A DNA stretch of 47,848 nt from Gammaproteobacteria bacterium (GCA_021324335.1 JAJPJH010000076.1:1-47848); one strand, 5' to 3'; shown: positions 16,283 to 25,666, counted from the first letter of the stretch. The notes: a model not told the origin generated them from the sequence alone. A program made the numbers and translations.

Positions 16283-18854
16283 ATTAACTAAAGATACCGA
16301 AACACAAGGCGTACCAATTGAACAATTTGCTAATACTGTTGGCAAATCGGTTGAGCGTTTGCGTGATCAATTTAAAGATGCAGGTATTGCTGTCGGTAAT
16401 TTTGTGACCGAAGCACAGATGCAAGGGTTTTTACATTACCTGCAGCAGCATCATGGGAAACCAGAAGACAAAATCGTGGTGCGCCGTGCAAAAACCAGTG
16501 AAATTAAGCTAGGTGGTTCACATGGCGTAGGTGGTAAGACGGTAAGTATTCAAGTGAAAAAACGTACTTATGTCAAACGCACCCTTACAGAAGAAGGCAA
16601 AGGAAAATCAGAGGAAGCAGCCAAAGGGCTGACGGAATTGGTGGAGGCAGAACCAACTTCTACTCCTACTCCCCTAGAAGCAGTTGAAACAGTAGCAGTG
16701 ACCCCTGCCCTGGAAGTGGTGGCTGAAACCTCGCTCGCACCTGTTCCTACTCCTGTTGAAGTGCCTGGGGAAATGGTGGCATCCCCGGTGGTTGAAGAAA
16801 AGGTAGACGAGAAAGCAAAACCGGCTGTTAAGCGTAAAGAAAAATTACGCGAAGAATCGGAGCAAGAAGAAGTAGAAAGTGAGAAACATAAGAAGAAAAA
16901 GAAAGTGCGTGATACCTCGCATACAGATGAAAAAACCTTTGCTGCTTTATTATCTAGAGGTGCTGATTTAGGCCGTGTGATGAGGCAGGTGGACGAAGAG
17001 ATACTCGAAGCAAGTGCTAGAAAATTGGGTAAATCTCGGGCTGCTCTTCATGGGAAAGTAAAGATTCAAGCCTTTACCAAGCCCACGGCCCCTCTGGTGC
17101 ACGAAGTGGAAATTCCCGAAACGATTAACGTCGGGGATTTGGCACAACGCATGTCCGTGAAAGCGGGTGAAGTCATCAAAGTCTTGATGAAAATGGGGAT
17201 GATGGCGACCATCAACCAAAGTATTGATCAAGATACCGCGACTTTAGTGGTAGAAGAAATGGGTCATAAAGCTAAACTCATCAGCTCAGATGCGATTGAG
17301 ATTGAGTTAGTGAAATCGCTGGAACTAAAAGGTGAAGCACAACCGCGTCCACCCGTTATTACCATCATGGGGCATGTTGACCATGGTAAGACCACGTTAT
17401 TAGATTACATTCGTACCACCAAAGTGGCAGCCCAAGAAGCCGGTGGTATTACTCAGCACATCGGTGCTTACCATGTGCAAACCGCGAAGGGAACCATCAC
17501 TTTTCTCGATACCCCTGGGCACGCCGCGTTTACTGCCATGCGTGCGCGTGGTGCTAAGCTCACTGACATTGTCGTTCTTGTCGTCGCTGCGGATGACGGT
17601 GTGATGCCGCAGACGATTGAAGCAATCCAACATGCAAAAGCAGCAAATGTGCCTATTGTTGTCGCTGTGAATAAAATGGATAAGCACGATGCGGATCCTG
17701 ATCGCGTCAAAAATGAGTTAGCTCAGCATGGTTTAGTAGCGGAAGATTGGGGTGGCGATGCCATGTTTGTTCCCATTTCCGCTAAAACCGGTATGGGTAT
17801 TGATAATTTATTAGACTCTTTGCTAGTACAAGCAGAAGTATTAGAGCTGAAAGCCGTGGCTGATGGCCCAGCCCGTGGCGTAGTGATTGAATCACGCCTT
17901 GATCGTGGCCGTGGTGCAGTGATCAGTGTGTTGGTACAACAAGGTACCTTGCACAAAGGAGATATTATTTTAGCCGGTCTCGAATATGGCCGTATCCGTG
18001 CGCTGCATGATGAAACGGGTCAACCTATCACCAGTGCAGGGCCCTCTATTCCAGCAGAAGTGCTCGGTCTTTCTGGCGTACCACAAGCAGGCGATGAATT
18101 TACAGTGGTTACAGATGAAAGACGTGCCCGTGAAGTTGCCATGTTCCGTCAAGCGAAATCACGTGAAGCGAAATTGGCCAGACAAGCGCCGAAGTTAGAA
18201 GATTTATTGCAGCGTATTGAAAGCGAAAAGACGACCGTTGCTACTTTAAATATCGTATTGAAAGCAGATGTGCTGGGGTCAGTGGAAGCATTAAGACAAG
18301 CCTTGTCTGAACTATCTACCTCTGAAATTAAAATAAACCTTATTTCTAGCGGTATTGGCGGTATCAACGAAAGCGATGTCAATTTAGCTATCGCCTCAAA
18401 AGCAATTATCATTGCCTTCAACGTCCGTGCAAATGCCGAAGCACGCAAGTTGATGGAAGTAAATGAGGTGGATGTCCATTATTACAACATCATTTACGAT
18501 GTCATCAATGAAGTGAAGAAAGCTATGAGCGGTGCCTTGGCGCCGGAAATCCACGAACGGGTAGTAGGGTTAGCGCAAGTACGCGAAGTATTCCGCTCCT
18601 CGAAAGTCGGTACGATTGCAGGTTGTATGGTAGTAGAAGGCTTGGTGAAACGAAATTTCCCTATCCGTGTGCTACGCGATAACGTGGTCATTTTCGAAGG
18701 CGTGCTCGAATCCTTACGCCGCTTTAAAGAAGATGCTTCTGAAGTACGTGCTGGTATGGAATGTGGTATTTCGGTTAAGAATTACAACGATATTAAGCCA
18801 GGCGATCAAATCGAAGTTTTCGAAAAAGTAGAAGTCAAACGAGAGATTAAATAA
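16272..18854 (+). CDS. infB: translation initiation factor IF-2
   Basis: The GTPase that delivers fMet-tRNA to the ribosome. It has an N-terminal IF2_N-like domain ([19 protein letters not shown]), a long charged linker, a second IF2_N, the G domain with [22 protein letters not shown] and SAKTG, then domains II-IV ending [18 protein letters not shown] choose the GTG at 16272 (GAGG 10 bases upstream, giving a natural MANKL start, 860 residues); an ATG at 16251 is in frame but lacks a Shine-Dalgarno site. It overlaps nusA by 11 bp. The linker is rich in Glu, Pro, Thr and Lys. Confidence 0.95.
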   Translation: MANKLTKDTETQGVPIEQFANTVGKSVERLRDQFKDAGIAVGNFVTEAQMQGFLHYLQQHHGKPEDKIVVRRAKTSEIKLGGSHGVGGKTVSIQVKKRTYVKRTLTEEGKGKSEEAAKGLTELVEAEPTSTPTPLEAVETVAVTPALEVVAETSLAPVPTPVEVPGEMVASPVVEEKVDEKAKPAVKRKEKLREESEQEEVESEKHKKKKKVRDTSHTDEKTFAALLSRGADLGRVMRQVDEEILEASARKLGKSRAALHGKVKIQAFTKPTAPLVHEVEIPETINVGDLAQRMSVKAGEVIKVLMKMGMMATINQSIDQDTATLVVEEMGHKAKLISSDAIEIELVKSLELKGEAQPRPPVITIMGHVDHGKTTLLDYIRTTKVAAQEAGGITQHIGAYHVQTAKGTITFLDTPGHAAFTAMRARGAKLTDIVVLVVAADDGVMPQTIEAIQHAKAANVPIVVAVNKMDKHDADPDRVKNELAQHGLVAEDWGGDAMFVPISAKTGMGIDNLLDSLLVQAEVLELKAVADGPARGVVIESRLDRGRGAVISVLVQQGTLHKGDIILAGLEYGRIRALHDETGQPITSAGPSIPAEVLGLSGVPQAGDEFTVVTDERRAREVAMFRQAKSREAKLARQAPKLEDLLQRIESEKTTVATLNIVLKADVLGSVEALRQALSELSTSEIKINLISSGIGGINESDVNLAIASKAIIIAFNVRANAEARKLMEVNEVDVHYYNIIYDVINEVKKAMSGALAPEIHERVVGLAQVREVFRSSKVGTIAGCMVVEGLVKRNFPIRVLRDNVVIFEGVLESLRRFKEDASEVRAGMECGISVKNYNDIKPGDQIEVFEKVEVKREIK

Positions 18855-18855
18855 C

Positions 18856-19206
18856 ATGAAACGAGGTTTTGACCGTACGCAGCGTGTCGCTGATTTAATT
18901 CAGAGAACGCTGGCGCAAATGTTACTCTCGGATATGAGTGACGAGCGTTTTCGCCTTGTCACAATTACGAGTGTGACGGTCACGCGTGATCTCTCCTATG
19001 CAAAAGTCTATGTGAGTGTGTTGACAGAAGAAGACAAAGTAAAACCCGTTATCGAGGCATTAAATCGCGCTGCTAAATCCTTGCGATATCGTTTAGCGCA
19101 TGAAGTCGATATGCGTGTGGTGCCGGAATTAAAATTTGTTTATGACAATTCAACAGCTCACGGATTTAAAATTTCATCACTCATTGATTCAGCCATTAAA
19201 AAATAA
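18856..19206 (+). CDS. rbfA: ribosome-binding factor A
   Basis: A 116-residue KH-fold protein with the RbfA features: GFDRTQRVADLIQRTLAQ at the start, VTITSVTVTRDLSYAKVYVSV, and the LRYRLAHEVDMRVVPELKFVYDNS block. It assists late 30S maturation at the 5' end of 16S rRNA and cold adaptation. It follows infB by 1 bp and precedes truB by 12 bp, as in other gammaproteobacteria. Confidence 0.96.
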   Translation: MKRGFDRTQRVADLIQRTLAQMLLSDMSDERFRLVTITSVTVTRDLSYAKVYVSVLTEEDKVKPVIEALNRAAKSLRYRLAHEVDMRVVPELKFVYDNSTAHGFKISSLIDSAIKK

Positions 19207-19218
19207 ACTATTAAATTT

Positions 19219-20118
19219 ATGATGCGTCGTCACATTCACGGTATTCTTCTGTTGGATAAACCACCTGGTATGACATCGAATGGTGCCTTGCAGCGGGTGA
19301 AGCGATTGTTCAATGCTAAAAAAGCTGGCCATACAGGCAGTTTAGATCCGATCGCAACGGGGATGTTGCCGATTTGTTTTGGGGAAGCGACAAAGTTCTC
19401 GCAGTTTTTGTTAGAGTCGAATAAATCGTACCGGGTGACAATGAAGCTAGGCGAGCAAACCACGACAGGTGACAGGGAAGGGGAGATTATTGCGAAACAA
19501 CCTGTTATGGATGTGAACCCTGAACGGATTGAAATAATCCTCTCTCGTTTTCGAGGCGAGATTGAGCAAGTGCCACCTATGTATTCAGCTCTTAAGTATC
19601 AAGGTCAGCCGTTGTATGAATTAGCTAGAAAAGGAATTGAAGTCGAAAGAAAGCCACGTAAGGTCATGATATTTTCCTTGAAGTTAGAACAGCTCGAAGA
19701 TGATCAATGTGTCCTCTTCGTGCATTGCAGCAAAGGCACCTATGTTCGTACGTTAGTGGAAGACATTGGTCGCTTATTAGGTTGTGGTGCGCATGTGATT
19801 GAGCTGCGCAGATTGATGGTGTCTCCTTATGAAAACGCCGTGATGTATACACTACCGGCATTAGAAGCAATTATGGAGAGCATCAGTTTTGACGGCCTAT
19901 CTGCTAGTCTTTTGCCAGTTGAAACAGCGGTACAAGTTTTCCCCATGTTAAAACTTTCTACCTCTGCGGCTTTTTATTTACGTACTGGTCAAGCTGTCCG
20001 TGCCGCAGTCTCATTGGACAGTCCCTTAGTCCGATTAGTGGCAGAAGATGGAAAATTTTTAGGGATGGGTGAGATGATGGCAGACGGTAGAGTGAAGCCG
20101 TTACGGCTGGTTTCCTAA
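19219..20118 (+). CDS. truB: tRNA pseudouridine(55) synthase TruB
   Basis: A 299-residue enzyme making pseudouridine 55 in the T-loop of tRNAs. Motifs: GILLLDKPPGMTSN, KKAGHTGSLDPIATGMLP with the catalytic Asp, YRVTMKLGEQTTTGDREG, PPMYSALKYQGQPLYELAR and CSKGTYVRTLVEDIG. A C-terminal PUA-like domain follows (about 240-299). It is the last gene of the metY-rimP-nusA-infB operon here; rpsO does not follow, and a truncated Ada-type gene begins 18 bp later. Confidence 0.96.
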   Translation: MMRRHIHGILLLDKPPGMTSNGALQRVKRLFNAKKAGHTGSLDPIATGMLPICFGEATKFSQFLLESNKSYRVTMKLGEQTTTGDREGEIIAKQPVMDVNPERIEIILSRFRGEIEQVPPMYSALKYQGQPLYELARKGIEVERKPRKVMIFSLKLEQLEDDQCVLFVHCSKGTYVRTLVEDIGRLLGCGAHVIELRRLMVSPYENAVMYTLPALEAIMESISFDGLSASLLPVETAVQVFPMLKLSTSAAFYLRTGQAVRAAVSLDSPLVRLVAEDGKFLGMGEMMADGRVKPLRLVS

Positions 20119-20136
20119 AAAATTAGAGAAGACAAT

Positions 20137-20757
20137 ATGATTATTGAGGCGCAATTATCCGTTGGTTATGAGTCGAGCAGTAGTTTTCGAGATACTTTTT
20201 CAAGAATTATGGGAGCAGCGCCAACACAAGCAAACTACCAAATTCTGAAAGCAGCATGGTTAGATACTACATTGGGGCCGATGATTGCGATTGCTGATGA
20301 AGAAGGTCTCTATTTGTTAGAGTTTATTGACCGTCGTGGTTTAGAACGAGAAGTAGAAACATTCAAAAAAAGATTAAAAGCAGCGGTTATTCCTGGCGAC
20401 ACACCTATTATCAAAAGCATCGAATCTGAAATTGCAAACTATTTTGCAGGTAAAAGTCTTACATTTAACACCCCTCTTCATACATTAGGCTCGCTTTTTC
20501 AAAAAAGAGTCTGGGAAGAATTAAGAAAAATTCCACCCGGCGAAACACGATCTTATTTAGACATCGCGAAGTCAATAAATCACCCTACTGCTTTTCGGGC
20601 GGTGGCTAATGCGAATGGTGCGAATCCATTAGCCATTATCGTGCCGTGTCATCGGGTGATTAATACAAATGGGGAAATAGGAGGGTATGGCGGAGGTGTG
20701 GCTCGTAAGCAGTGGTTGTTGGGGCATGAAAAGAAATTTTTTAAGATGCTCTTATAA
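20137..20757 (+). CDS. methylated-DNA--protein-cysteine methyltransferase with a remnant AraC helix (N-terminally cut Ada-type)
   Basis: Residues 40-206 are a full Ogt domain: active-site PCHRV with the methyl-accepting Cys171, the helix-turn-helix stretch AFRAVANANGANP with the arginine finger, and the GGYGGGVARK loop. It repairs O6-methylguanine by irreversible transfer to itself. The first 30 residues (QLSVGYESSSSFRDTFSRI) are the last helices of an AraC-type DNA-binding domain as found in Ada/AdaA proteins of about 350 residues. The rest of that domain and any metal-binding Ada domain are missing, because truB ends 18 bp upstream. The repair activity should survive, while the DNA-binding regulator function should not. 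A start at a later Met is not excluded. Confidence 0.88.
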   Translation: MIIEAQLSVGYESSSSFRDTFSRIMGAAPTQANYQILKAAWLDTTLGPMIAIADEEGLYLLEFIDRRGLEREVETFKKRLKAAVIPGDTPIIKSIESEIANYFAGKSLTFNTPLHTLGSLFQKRVWEELRKIPPGETRSYLDIAKSINHPTAFRAVANANGANPLAIIVPCHRVINTNGEIGGYGGGVARKQWLLGHEKKFFKMLL

Positions 20758-20856
20758 AAACTTAACCTTTTATTGCTGTGCGGGGGTGATAAATCAACTC
20801 AAGCTAAAGATATTAAAAAAGCTCATTTGTTCTGGGAAGATTACTTAAAGAGGTGA
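20758..20856 (+). pseudogene. C-terminal remnant of a RelE/HigB-type toxin gene
   Basis: Directly after the Ogt stop codon, in the same frame, 32 codons read LLLLCGGDKSTQAKDIKKA and end HLFWEDYLKR. That is the last part of RelE/ParE-like addiction-module killer proteins (the HI1419-like group typically ends GGDKSxQxxDIxxA). The first two thirds are missing, so no active toxin can be made. Its stop codon is 3 bp before the antitoxin start, the expected toxin-antitoxin gene order for this group. Confidence 0.75.
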
Positions 20857-20859
20857 TAT

Positions 20860-21193
20860 ATGGTTAAAAAAGTAAGTTACCAAAGCTATTTAATAGACTC
20901 ATTAAAAGATCCGGAAGAAGCAAGTGGTTATCTTAATGCAGCTTTAGAAGGGGGGGGATATTCGAGTATTTCTGGTGGCATTACATAATGTCATTCAAGC
21001 TCATGGAGGAATAGCTAAATTAGCTGAAAAAACTCATAAGAGCCGCACAAGTTTATATAAAGCGCTTTCTGCAAAGGGTAACCCTTATTTAGAAAGCACT
21101 AATGAGATTCTGTGTGCAATAGGAATGCATTTGAAGATTGTGGCGAGGAGGAACACTAAACGAAGAGGTCGAAAAATCGCTACTGCTGCTTAA
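20860..21193 (+). pseudogene. HigA-like antitoxin, frameshifted in an 8-G run
   Basis: The ATG at 20860 (AGAGGTGATAT upstream) opens a frame with YLIDSLKDPEEASGYLNAAL, the classic start of addiction-module antidote proteins, but it runs to a stop at 20988. The next part of the family, DIRVFLVALHNVIQAHGG then a helix-turn-helix (LAEKTHKSRTSLYKALSAKGNP), is found in the other frame from 20957. The switch lies exactly at eight G's (20950-20957); seven would restore LEGGDIR and one continuous protein of about 110 residues. It is either a broken gene, a slippage-prone phase-variable tract, or a base-calling error. Confidence 0.82.
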
Positions 21194-21203
21194 AAATATA
21201 GCT

Positions 21204-22079
21204 TCAAACCAATTGTTGATTTAATTTCTTCTCTAATACACGCAATGGCGAACAGGCTTCTTCCCTCATCGCCGCTACAGGCAAATAAAAAGTTTGCTCC
21301 AGCACATGTTGCCCACGCATAGCCGCATGTGATACATGATCAGTTTGCACAATCCACGTACTGCCTGATGGAAAATGAACTTCTTGCTGTGGAGCATGTT
21401 GCTGATAATCATTATCCGCTTTCATTTTATCATGTATCTGTAACATGTAATGATCGTACAAAGTGCGATAGCTTTTAGTGATTTTCAATAACCGCAGCAC
21501 TGAAGCGGTCCCAGGAAAAGGCTTGGCAATCTGCGGAACAAATCGATTTACTACTTCTTCAAAAGGCTCCCCCACACGCCAAACACGTTCTTCCCCTTGC
21601 GAATTAATATTACAAAACACCCGCAAAATTCGTTTACCCTGATTAGGTGAAGAAGGAAACGCATCCACATGCAATCGCTTGTCATCTTTACGATAAGAAG
21701 TCTTGCGATCACTGATTTGCACCGGCCGAAAACTTGTGCGAGCCAGGATAAGATGGTTCGCATAGTGAGGCAATAAGGATTGAACCAGCTGTGTCGCATA
21801 ACGAGAAAAGCGGTCCATCATCGATTGCAATTGAATACGCTCTTGATCCGTTAAGCGCTGGACACCCCATAATTTATGCTGCACGGCATAGTAGCTGATA
21901 TTTTTAGCATGCGGATCAGCAACATCTGGCGAAAGAAAAGGCTGCTCATTTGGTGCTAATGAAAAAGCTAAATCGGGAAAATATAAAATTTTCCCGTGTT
22001 CTAGCTGATGAGTAGCTTGCTGTTGCTCCGTATCTGAAAAAGTATCGTTCCATTGGCGAGTTGTAAACGTATGTAACAT
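21204..22079 (-). CDS. kdoO: Kdo hydroxylase (KdoO-like Fe(II)/2-oxoglutarate dioxygenase)
   Basis: A 291-residue protein resembling KdoO, which hydroxylates C3 of the inner Kdo sugar of Kdo2-lipid A. The iron facial triad is seen as H137-V-D139 in RLHVDAFPS and a later His in the DHVSHAAMRGQH segment. Other family blocks: RILRVFCNIN, ERVWRVGEPFE, KSYRTLYDHYMLQIHDKMK, FPSGSTWIVQTD, and LEQTFYLPV. Known in Yersinia and Burkholderia lipopolysaccharide; it would change the lipid A core of this organism. It is followed on the same strand by no other LPS gene, but lies downstream of the two DsbA-family genes, 9 bp away. Confidence 0.8.
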   Translation of the reverse strand: MLHTFTTRQWNDTFSDTEQQQATHQLEHGKILYFPDLAFSLAPNEQPFLSPDVADPHAKNISYYAVQHKLWGVQRLTDQERIQLQSMMDRFSRYATQLVQSLLPHYANHLILARTSFRPVQISDRKTSYRKDDKRLHVDAFPSSPNQGKRILRVFCNINSQGEERVWRVGEPFEEVVNRFVPQIAKPFPGTASVLRLLKITKSYRTLYDHYMLQIHDKMKADNDYQQHAPQQEVHFPSGSTWIVQTDHVSHAAMRGQHVLEQTFYLPVAAMREEACSPLRVLEKKLNQQLV

Positions 22080-22088
22080 AATCGGGCT

Positions 22089-22703
22089 CTATTTCACATT
22101 ATCAATCGCATTTTGAAATTCTGTTTGGCTCATGTCACCCATCAAGGAAATCACTTCATTTTCCTTGGTGGCATTGGTTTTGCCGATAAAGAATGTAGGA
22201 GTAGCATACACCTTTAGATTTTTTGCTAACGCCATATTTTCATTTAATTGACGAGTAATAGCAGGACTATCCATATCTTTTTTCAACTTATCGACATTTA
22301 AGCCAGCACTTTTAGCTACTTCCAGAACGACGTCTTCTGTCAGTGGTTGATCTACACTCATCAAGGCATGATGAAATTGATAGTATTTCCCTTGCATATT
22401 CGCTGCGAGCGCGGCACGCGCAGCAAATTGGGACACTGGCCCTAAAATGGGAAAATCTTTAAAAACAACACGGACGTTTGGGTCCGACTTAATGACCGCG
22501 CTAATCACGGGTGTCATTTTAATACAGTGCTCACATTGGTAATCAAAGAAATCTACCACGGTGATTTTCCCCTTCGGATTGCCGCCAATCGGACTATTCG
22601 ATTGGCGGAATAACTCATCCATGGATTGGGCGTTAACGGCAAACGAGAACAACAGCCCAATAGAAAATAAAATAACCCTTTTAGTTTGACGTAACACGGC
22701 CAT
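22089..22703 (-). CDS. DsbA-family thiol oxidoreductase, Com1-like (short copy)
   Basis: A 204-residue exported thioredoxin-fold protein. Signal peptide: basic start and a hydrophobic run to about residue 25 (VNAQS). Active site CEHC in FFDYQCEHCIKM, cis-Pro loop YATPTFFIG. It is clearly a paralogue of the next gene, sharing SPIGGNPKGKITVVDFFDYQ, FPILGPVSQFAARAALAANMQGKYY and GLNVDKLKKDMDSP, but lacks that protein's ~55-residue N-terminal helical region, which in Com1/DsbA proteins of this kind serves dimerisation. Such proteins act on disulfides in the periplasm. Confidence 0.88.
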   Translation of the reverse strand: MAVLRQTKRVILFSIGLLFSFAVNAQSMDELFRQSNSPIGGNPKGKITVVDFFDYQCEHCIKMTPVISAVIKSDPNVRVVFKDFPILGPVSQFAARAALAANMQGKYYQFHHALMSVDQPLTEDVVLEVAKSAGLNVDKLKKDMDSPAITRQLNENMALAKNLKVYATPTFFIGKTNATKENEVISLMGDMSQTEFQNAIDNVK

Positions 22704-22714
22704 TCTCCTTTGAC

Positions 22715-23503
22715 TTATTTAGCTATCTTGTCAATTTCACCTTGCAATTGCTTTTGATCCATTGCACCCGGCACATAAGTGACAGGACCTTGGTTCAAGG
22801 CGACATTGGATTTAGCGATAAAGAAAGCCGGTGTGCCAAATAGTTTCAGATCTTGTGCTAATTTGAGATTTGCTTTGATCTGGTTCACGATACTGGGGTC
22901 ATTCATGTCTTTTTTGAGTTTATCGACATTAATGCCATTGGTTTGAGCAATCTGGAAAATTGCATCAGGTGTTAAGGGTTGATCTGCTGTCAGCAAGGCA
23001 TGGTTAAACGCGATATATTTACCTTGTAAGTTAGCAGCGAGGGCTGCACGCGCGGCGATATCAGACATAGGACCGCGGATGGGGAATTCTTTATAGATGA
23101 TGCGAAGATTTGGATTCGCTTTGAGAATACTGTCCATGACAGGTGCCATATCGATACAGTGGGGGCATTGATAATCGAAAAATTCTACAATGGTGACTGT
23201 TCCATTCGGATTACCACCAATGGGGTCATTGTTCTGATGGAATAAGGCATTCGCAAATTTAGGCGCGTCTTGCTGGGTTTGTTTGATCACTTTTTGAGCA
23301 TCTTCATATTGCTTACGTTGCAAGCTTTGCATCGCTTCAATTAGCACTTCCGGATGTTGAACTAAATACTGATGAACGACTCCTTCAATTTGAGCTCGTT
23401 GTTGAGGAGTGACGGTGGAGGCAGTAGTATTATCAACGGCGTAAGAAGAAGCGGTGAAAGCGATAAGAGCGGTAGCTAAAGTGGATTTTGCAAAACGGGT
23501 CAT
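22715..23503 (-). CDS. DsbA-family Com1-like thiol oxidoreductase
   Basis: A 262-residue periplasmic or surface protein with a cleaved signal peptide (end SSYAVD, about residue 22), an N-terminal helical segment (QRAQIEGVVHQYLVQHPEVL, about 37-75) and a thioredoxin/DsbA domain with CPHC in FFDYQCPHCIDMAP and cis-Pro FGTPAFFI. The layout is that of Coxiella Com1, an immunodominant outer-membrane-associated antigen of about 252 residues. It forms an operon with the shorter copy 11 bp downstream. Disulfide-rich clients may include the exported Asp-box protein at 3017-4369. Confidence 0.9.
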   Translation of the reverse strand: MTRFAKSTLATALIAFTASSYAVDNTTASTVTPQQRAQIEGVVHQYLVQHPEVLIEAMQSLQRKQYEDAQKVIKQTQQDAPKFANALFHQNNDPIGGNPNGTVTIVEFFDYQCPHCIDMAPVMDSILKANPNLRIIYKEFPIRGPMSDIAARAALAANLQGKYIAFNHALLTADQPLTPDAIFQIAQTNGINVDKLKKDMNDPSIVNQIKANLKLAQDLKLFGTPAFFIAKSNVALNQGPVTYVPGAMDQKQLQGEIDKIAK

Positions 23504-23606
23504 AAAAATCTCCTAGTTGCGATTAGGTACACGGTGGAAGAATCATAACAAACCTGATGATGTGATTCTACTTCGAATGATGTTTCTATTAGAGGAGTAT
23601 GCAAGG

Positions 23607-25037
23607 ATGCTGAAAAATATCAAAAATCTGTATGAAGCAGCGTGTGATGCCTATCAAAAGGGACAATATGAAAATGCTATTTTATTAACGGAAAAAGCAA
23701 CTAATCTGCTAAAGACAGTACCTAAGAAAAAAATTGATGAAGATAAAGACTATTATCGTTATCTTGCTCAATCTCTAGAACTAATGGCCTGTCTTTACGC
23801 GAAAAGAGATAAGCAAAAGGCGCTTCCATCTTATAAGCAAGCAATTAAAGCAATAGAACAGATACCCGTAAAAGAGCGTTTGTTAGATGATTGGATGGCA
23901 ATGGTACAGTATTATGAAGGGATGGCGTCATTAAGTGTGAAAACACCGAATGCGATAGGGTACCATCTTGCTGCAAGTAAAGTCCTTTCTAACGTGCCCA
24001 AAAGTTTACAGAATACATCGTCCTATGCTGCGATGGCGATGCGGGTTTTATACAACATTGCCCTGCAGAATAAAGACTTACAAACTTTTCGTCGTGCCTT
24101 TACCTTTCTTCAAAAGATACCGGAATCTGAACAGAATAGTAATTACTGGCTAAAGTATGCAAAATGTCATCGCTGGATGGCGCAATTTAGCGAGGATATT
24201 CACGAAAGAAATAATTTCATTCAGGCAGCGTTAACTGCTTTAACGCAGCGTATTCCACTAGAGAAACGTTCTTCTACTTATTGGAGTTTGTTAGCCAAAT
24301 GTCAGCGGATGGCAGGGGACATTTGTAATAATAAAAATGATTGGGAAGAATTGAATGCAGCAAGGCGGTATTATATGGAGGCATTAGAGTCTTATTCGCT
24401 AGCTTCTCTTCACCCTTCTGCTTATAAGGAAATTGTTTATCTCTATGACTGCTTGTCGCTTTTTTCCCTACATGGTTCAGTGGAATATTGTTTTTATATG
24501 TATGCTAAAAAAATGATGAGTGGTACGGTGTTGCCGAATTTCGATAGAGAGTTTTCTACTTTATGTCAGGCTAAAAATCTTAATTTGCTATCACCACTGG
24601 TGCAGTTAATGCGATTAATTGAAAAAAATGTAGATGCACAACATTTTCCTAATGAAAGTGTGAAGAAATGTTTTTTATCTAAATCGAAACGTCAGCAATT
24701 AAGAGAAAAGTTGAAAAAAGCGGAAACAGTATTGATGAATCATCCTTCATTACTCACTATCACCAGGGATTCAACAGAGTTGATGGTGGGGATAGTGGAT
24801 CAGATTGCGTGCCTTCATCAGGAACTTGACAATTTAAAATCAATCATTCAGCAACAAGTTTCATTCTTAAATGAGAAATATAATCATCTCAAAGCAGAGA
24901 CTAATTTAATAAATCAAAGATTAGCTAATAAGCCATTAACAGGAAGTATCTATAAACAAGGGGCCACGATGTTTGAGAGTCCGAATCCGCCCCCTGCTGA
25001 TAGTGAGCAGGTTAATAAGGTAACATTTTCCGTGTAA
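23607..25037 (+). CDS. helical-repeat (TPR-like) protein with C-terminal coiled coil, possible secreted effector
   Basis: From the ATG at 23607 (GAGGAG nine bases upstream) the product has 476 residues; an upstream frame extension to 23517 lacks support. No family is certain. The first ~260 residues are paired helices with TPR-like rhythm (ACDAYQKGQYENAILLTEKA, KALPSYKQAIKAIEQIP, plus repeated I-P-x-x-x-R turns such as QIPVKER and RIPLEKR). About residues 370-450 are coiled coil (KRQQLREKLKKAETVL, LHQELDNLKSIIQQQVSF). There is no signal peptide or transmembrane helix. Neighbours are a SET-domain and a U-box protein, so a role as a type IV-secreted host-directed protein is plausible but unproven. 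Confidence 0.7.
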   Translation: MLKNIKNLYEAACDAYQKGQYENAILLTEKATNLLKTVPKKKIDEDKDYYRYLAQSLELMACLYAKRDKQKALPSYKQAIKAIEQIPVKERLLDDWMAMVQYYEGMASLSVKTPNAIGYHLAASKVLSNVPKSLQNTSSYAAMAMRVLYNIALQNKDLQTFRRAFTFLQKIPESEQNSNYWLKYAKCHRWMAQFSEDIHERNNFIQAALTALTQRIPLEKRSSTYWSLLAKCQRMAGDICNNKNDWEELNAARRYYMEALESYSLASLHPSAYKEIVYLYDCLSLFSLHGSVEYCFYMYAKKMMSGTVLPNFDREFSTLCQAKNLNLLSPLVQLMRLIEKNVDAQHFPNESVKKCFLSKSKRQQLREKLKKAETVLMNHPSLLTITRDSTELMVGIVDQIACLHQELDNLKSIIQQQVSFLNEKYNHLKAETNLINQRLANKPLTGSIYKQGATMFESPNPPPADSEQVNKVTFSV

Positions 25038-25072
25038 AATATTTTCCTGAATGAGGAAGGGGGAGAATAAAC

Positions 25073-25561
25073 ATGAAAAAAGCGTTAGCGCATAGCAATA
25101 TAGCGGTGAAAAAATCACCTATTCATGGTTATGGGGTATTTGCAGTAGAAGATATTCCTGAAGGTGCGATCATTGAAGAATGTTATGCCTTGAAAATTAA
25201 TCAGCACGAAAAAGAAGTGCTTGTTGATTATACTTTTTCAGCGGGAGAGTATTTTTGGTTAGTACTAGGGAATGGTTCTATTTATAACCATTCTAATGTT
25301 CGTAATGCCAAATATGAATTTAATATAGAAAATTGTCTTGTGGTTTTTTCTGCGCTCCGTCCGATTAAAAAAGGGGAAGAAATTTTTATTTCGTATGGAG
25401 AGAATTGGTTTAGTTCTCGTCGGATGGCGATGAAAGAACCTTCTCGGTGGTTTAAATTTAAAAGATACTGGCCGCTGCTGAATATGCTGATGCGATTTTT
25501 TACCGTGGTGGGTGCGATATGGTTGAGTGTGGTGATACTCAATTCATTTAAAACTAATTAA
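25073..25561 (+). CDS. SET-domain protein with C-terminal membrane anchor
   Basis: A 162-residue protein. Residues 7-120 are a compact SET domain: KKSPIHGYGVFAVEDIPEGAIIEE, YNHSNVRNAKYEF (the N-H-S pseudoknot motif, about 71-83) and GEEIFISYGENWF with the catalytic Tyr (about 102-115). SET enzymes methylate lysines with SAM. A cysteine-rich post-SET motif is absent. A single hydrophobic helix follows (about 133-157, ending VVILNSF), which would hold it in a membrane. A strong GGGGGAG site precedes the ATG. Legionella-type bacteria secrete SET proteins that modify host chromatin; here the anchor and small size suggest a different target. Confidence 0.85.
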   Translation: MKKALAHSNIAVKKSPIHGYGVFAVEDIPEGAIIEECYALKINQHEKEVLVDYTFSAGEYFWLVLGNGSIYNHSNVRNAKYEFNIENCLVVFSALRPIKKGEEIFISYGENWFSSRRMAMKEPSRWFKFKRYWPLLNMLMRFFTVVGAIWLSVVILNSFKTN

Positions 25562-25666
25562 GGCAAATAGCTGTACACAGAATTTGATTGATTTTCCTAG
25601 TTGCAACTTCCAGGAAGTGACGGCAGAATGCCGGGGGGTATCAAAATAACTATTAGGGAGTGCTCT

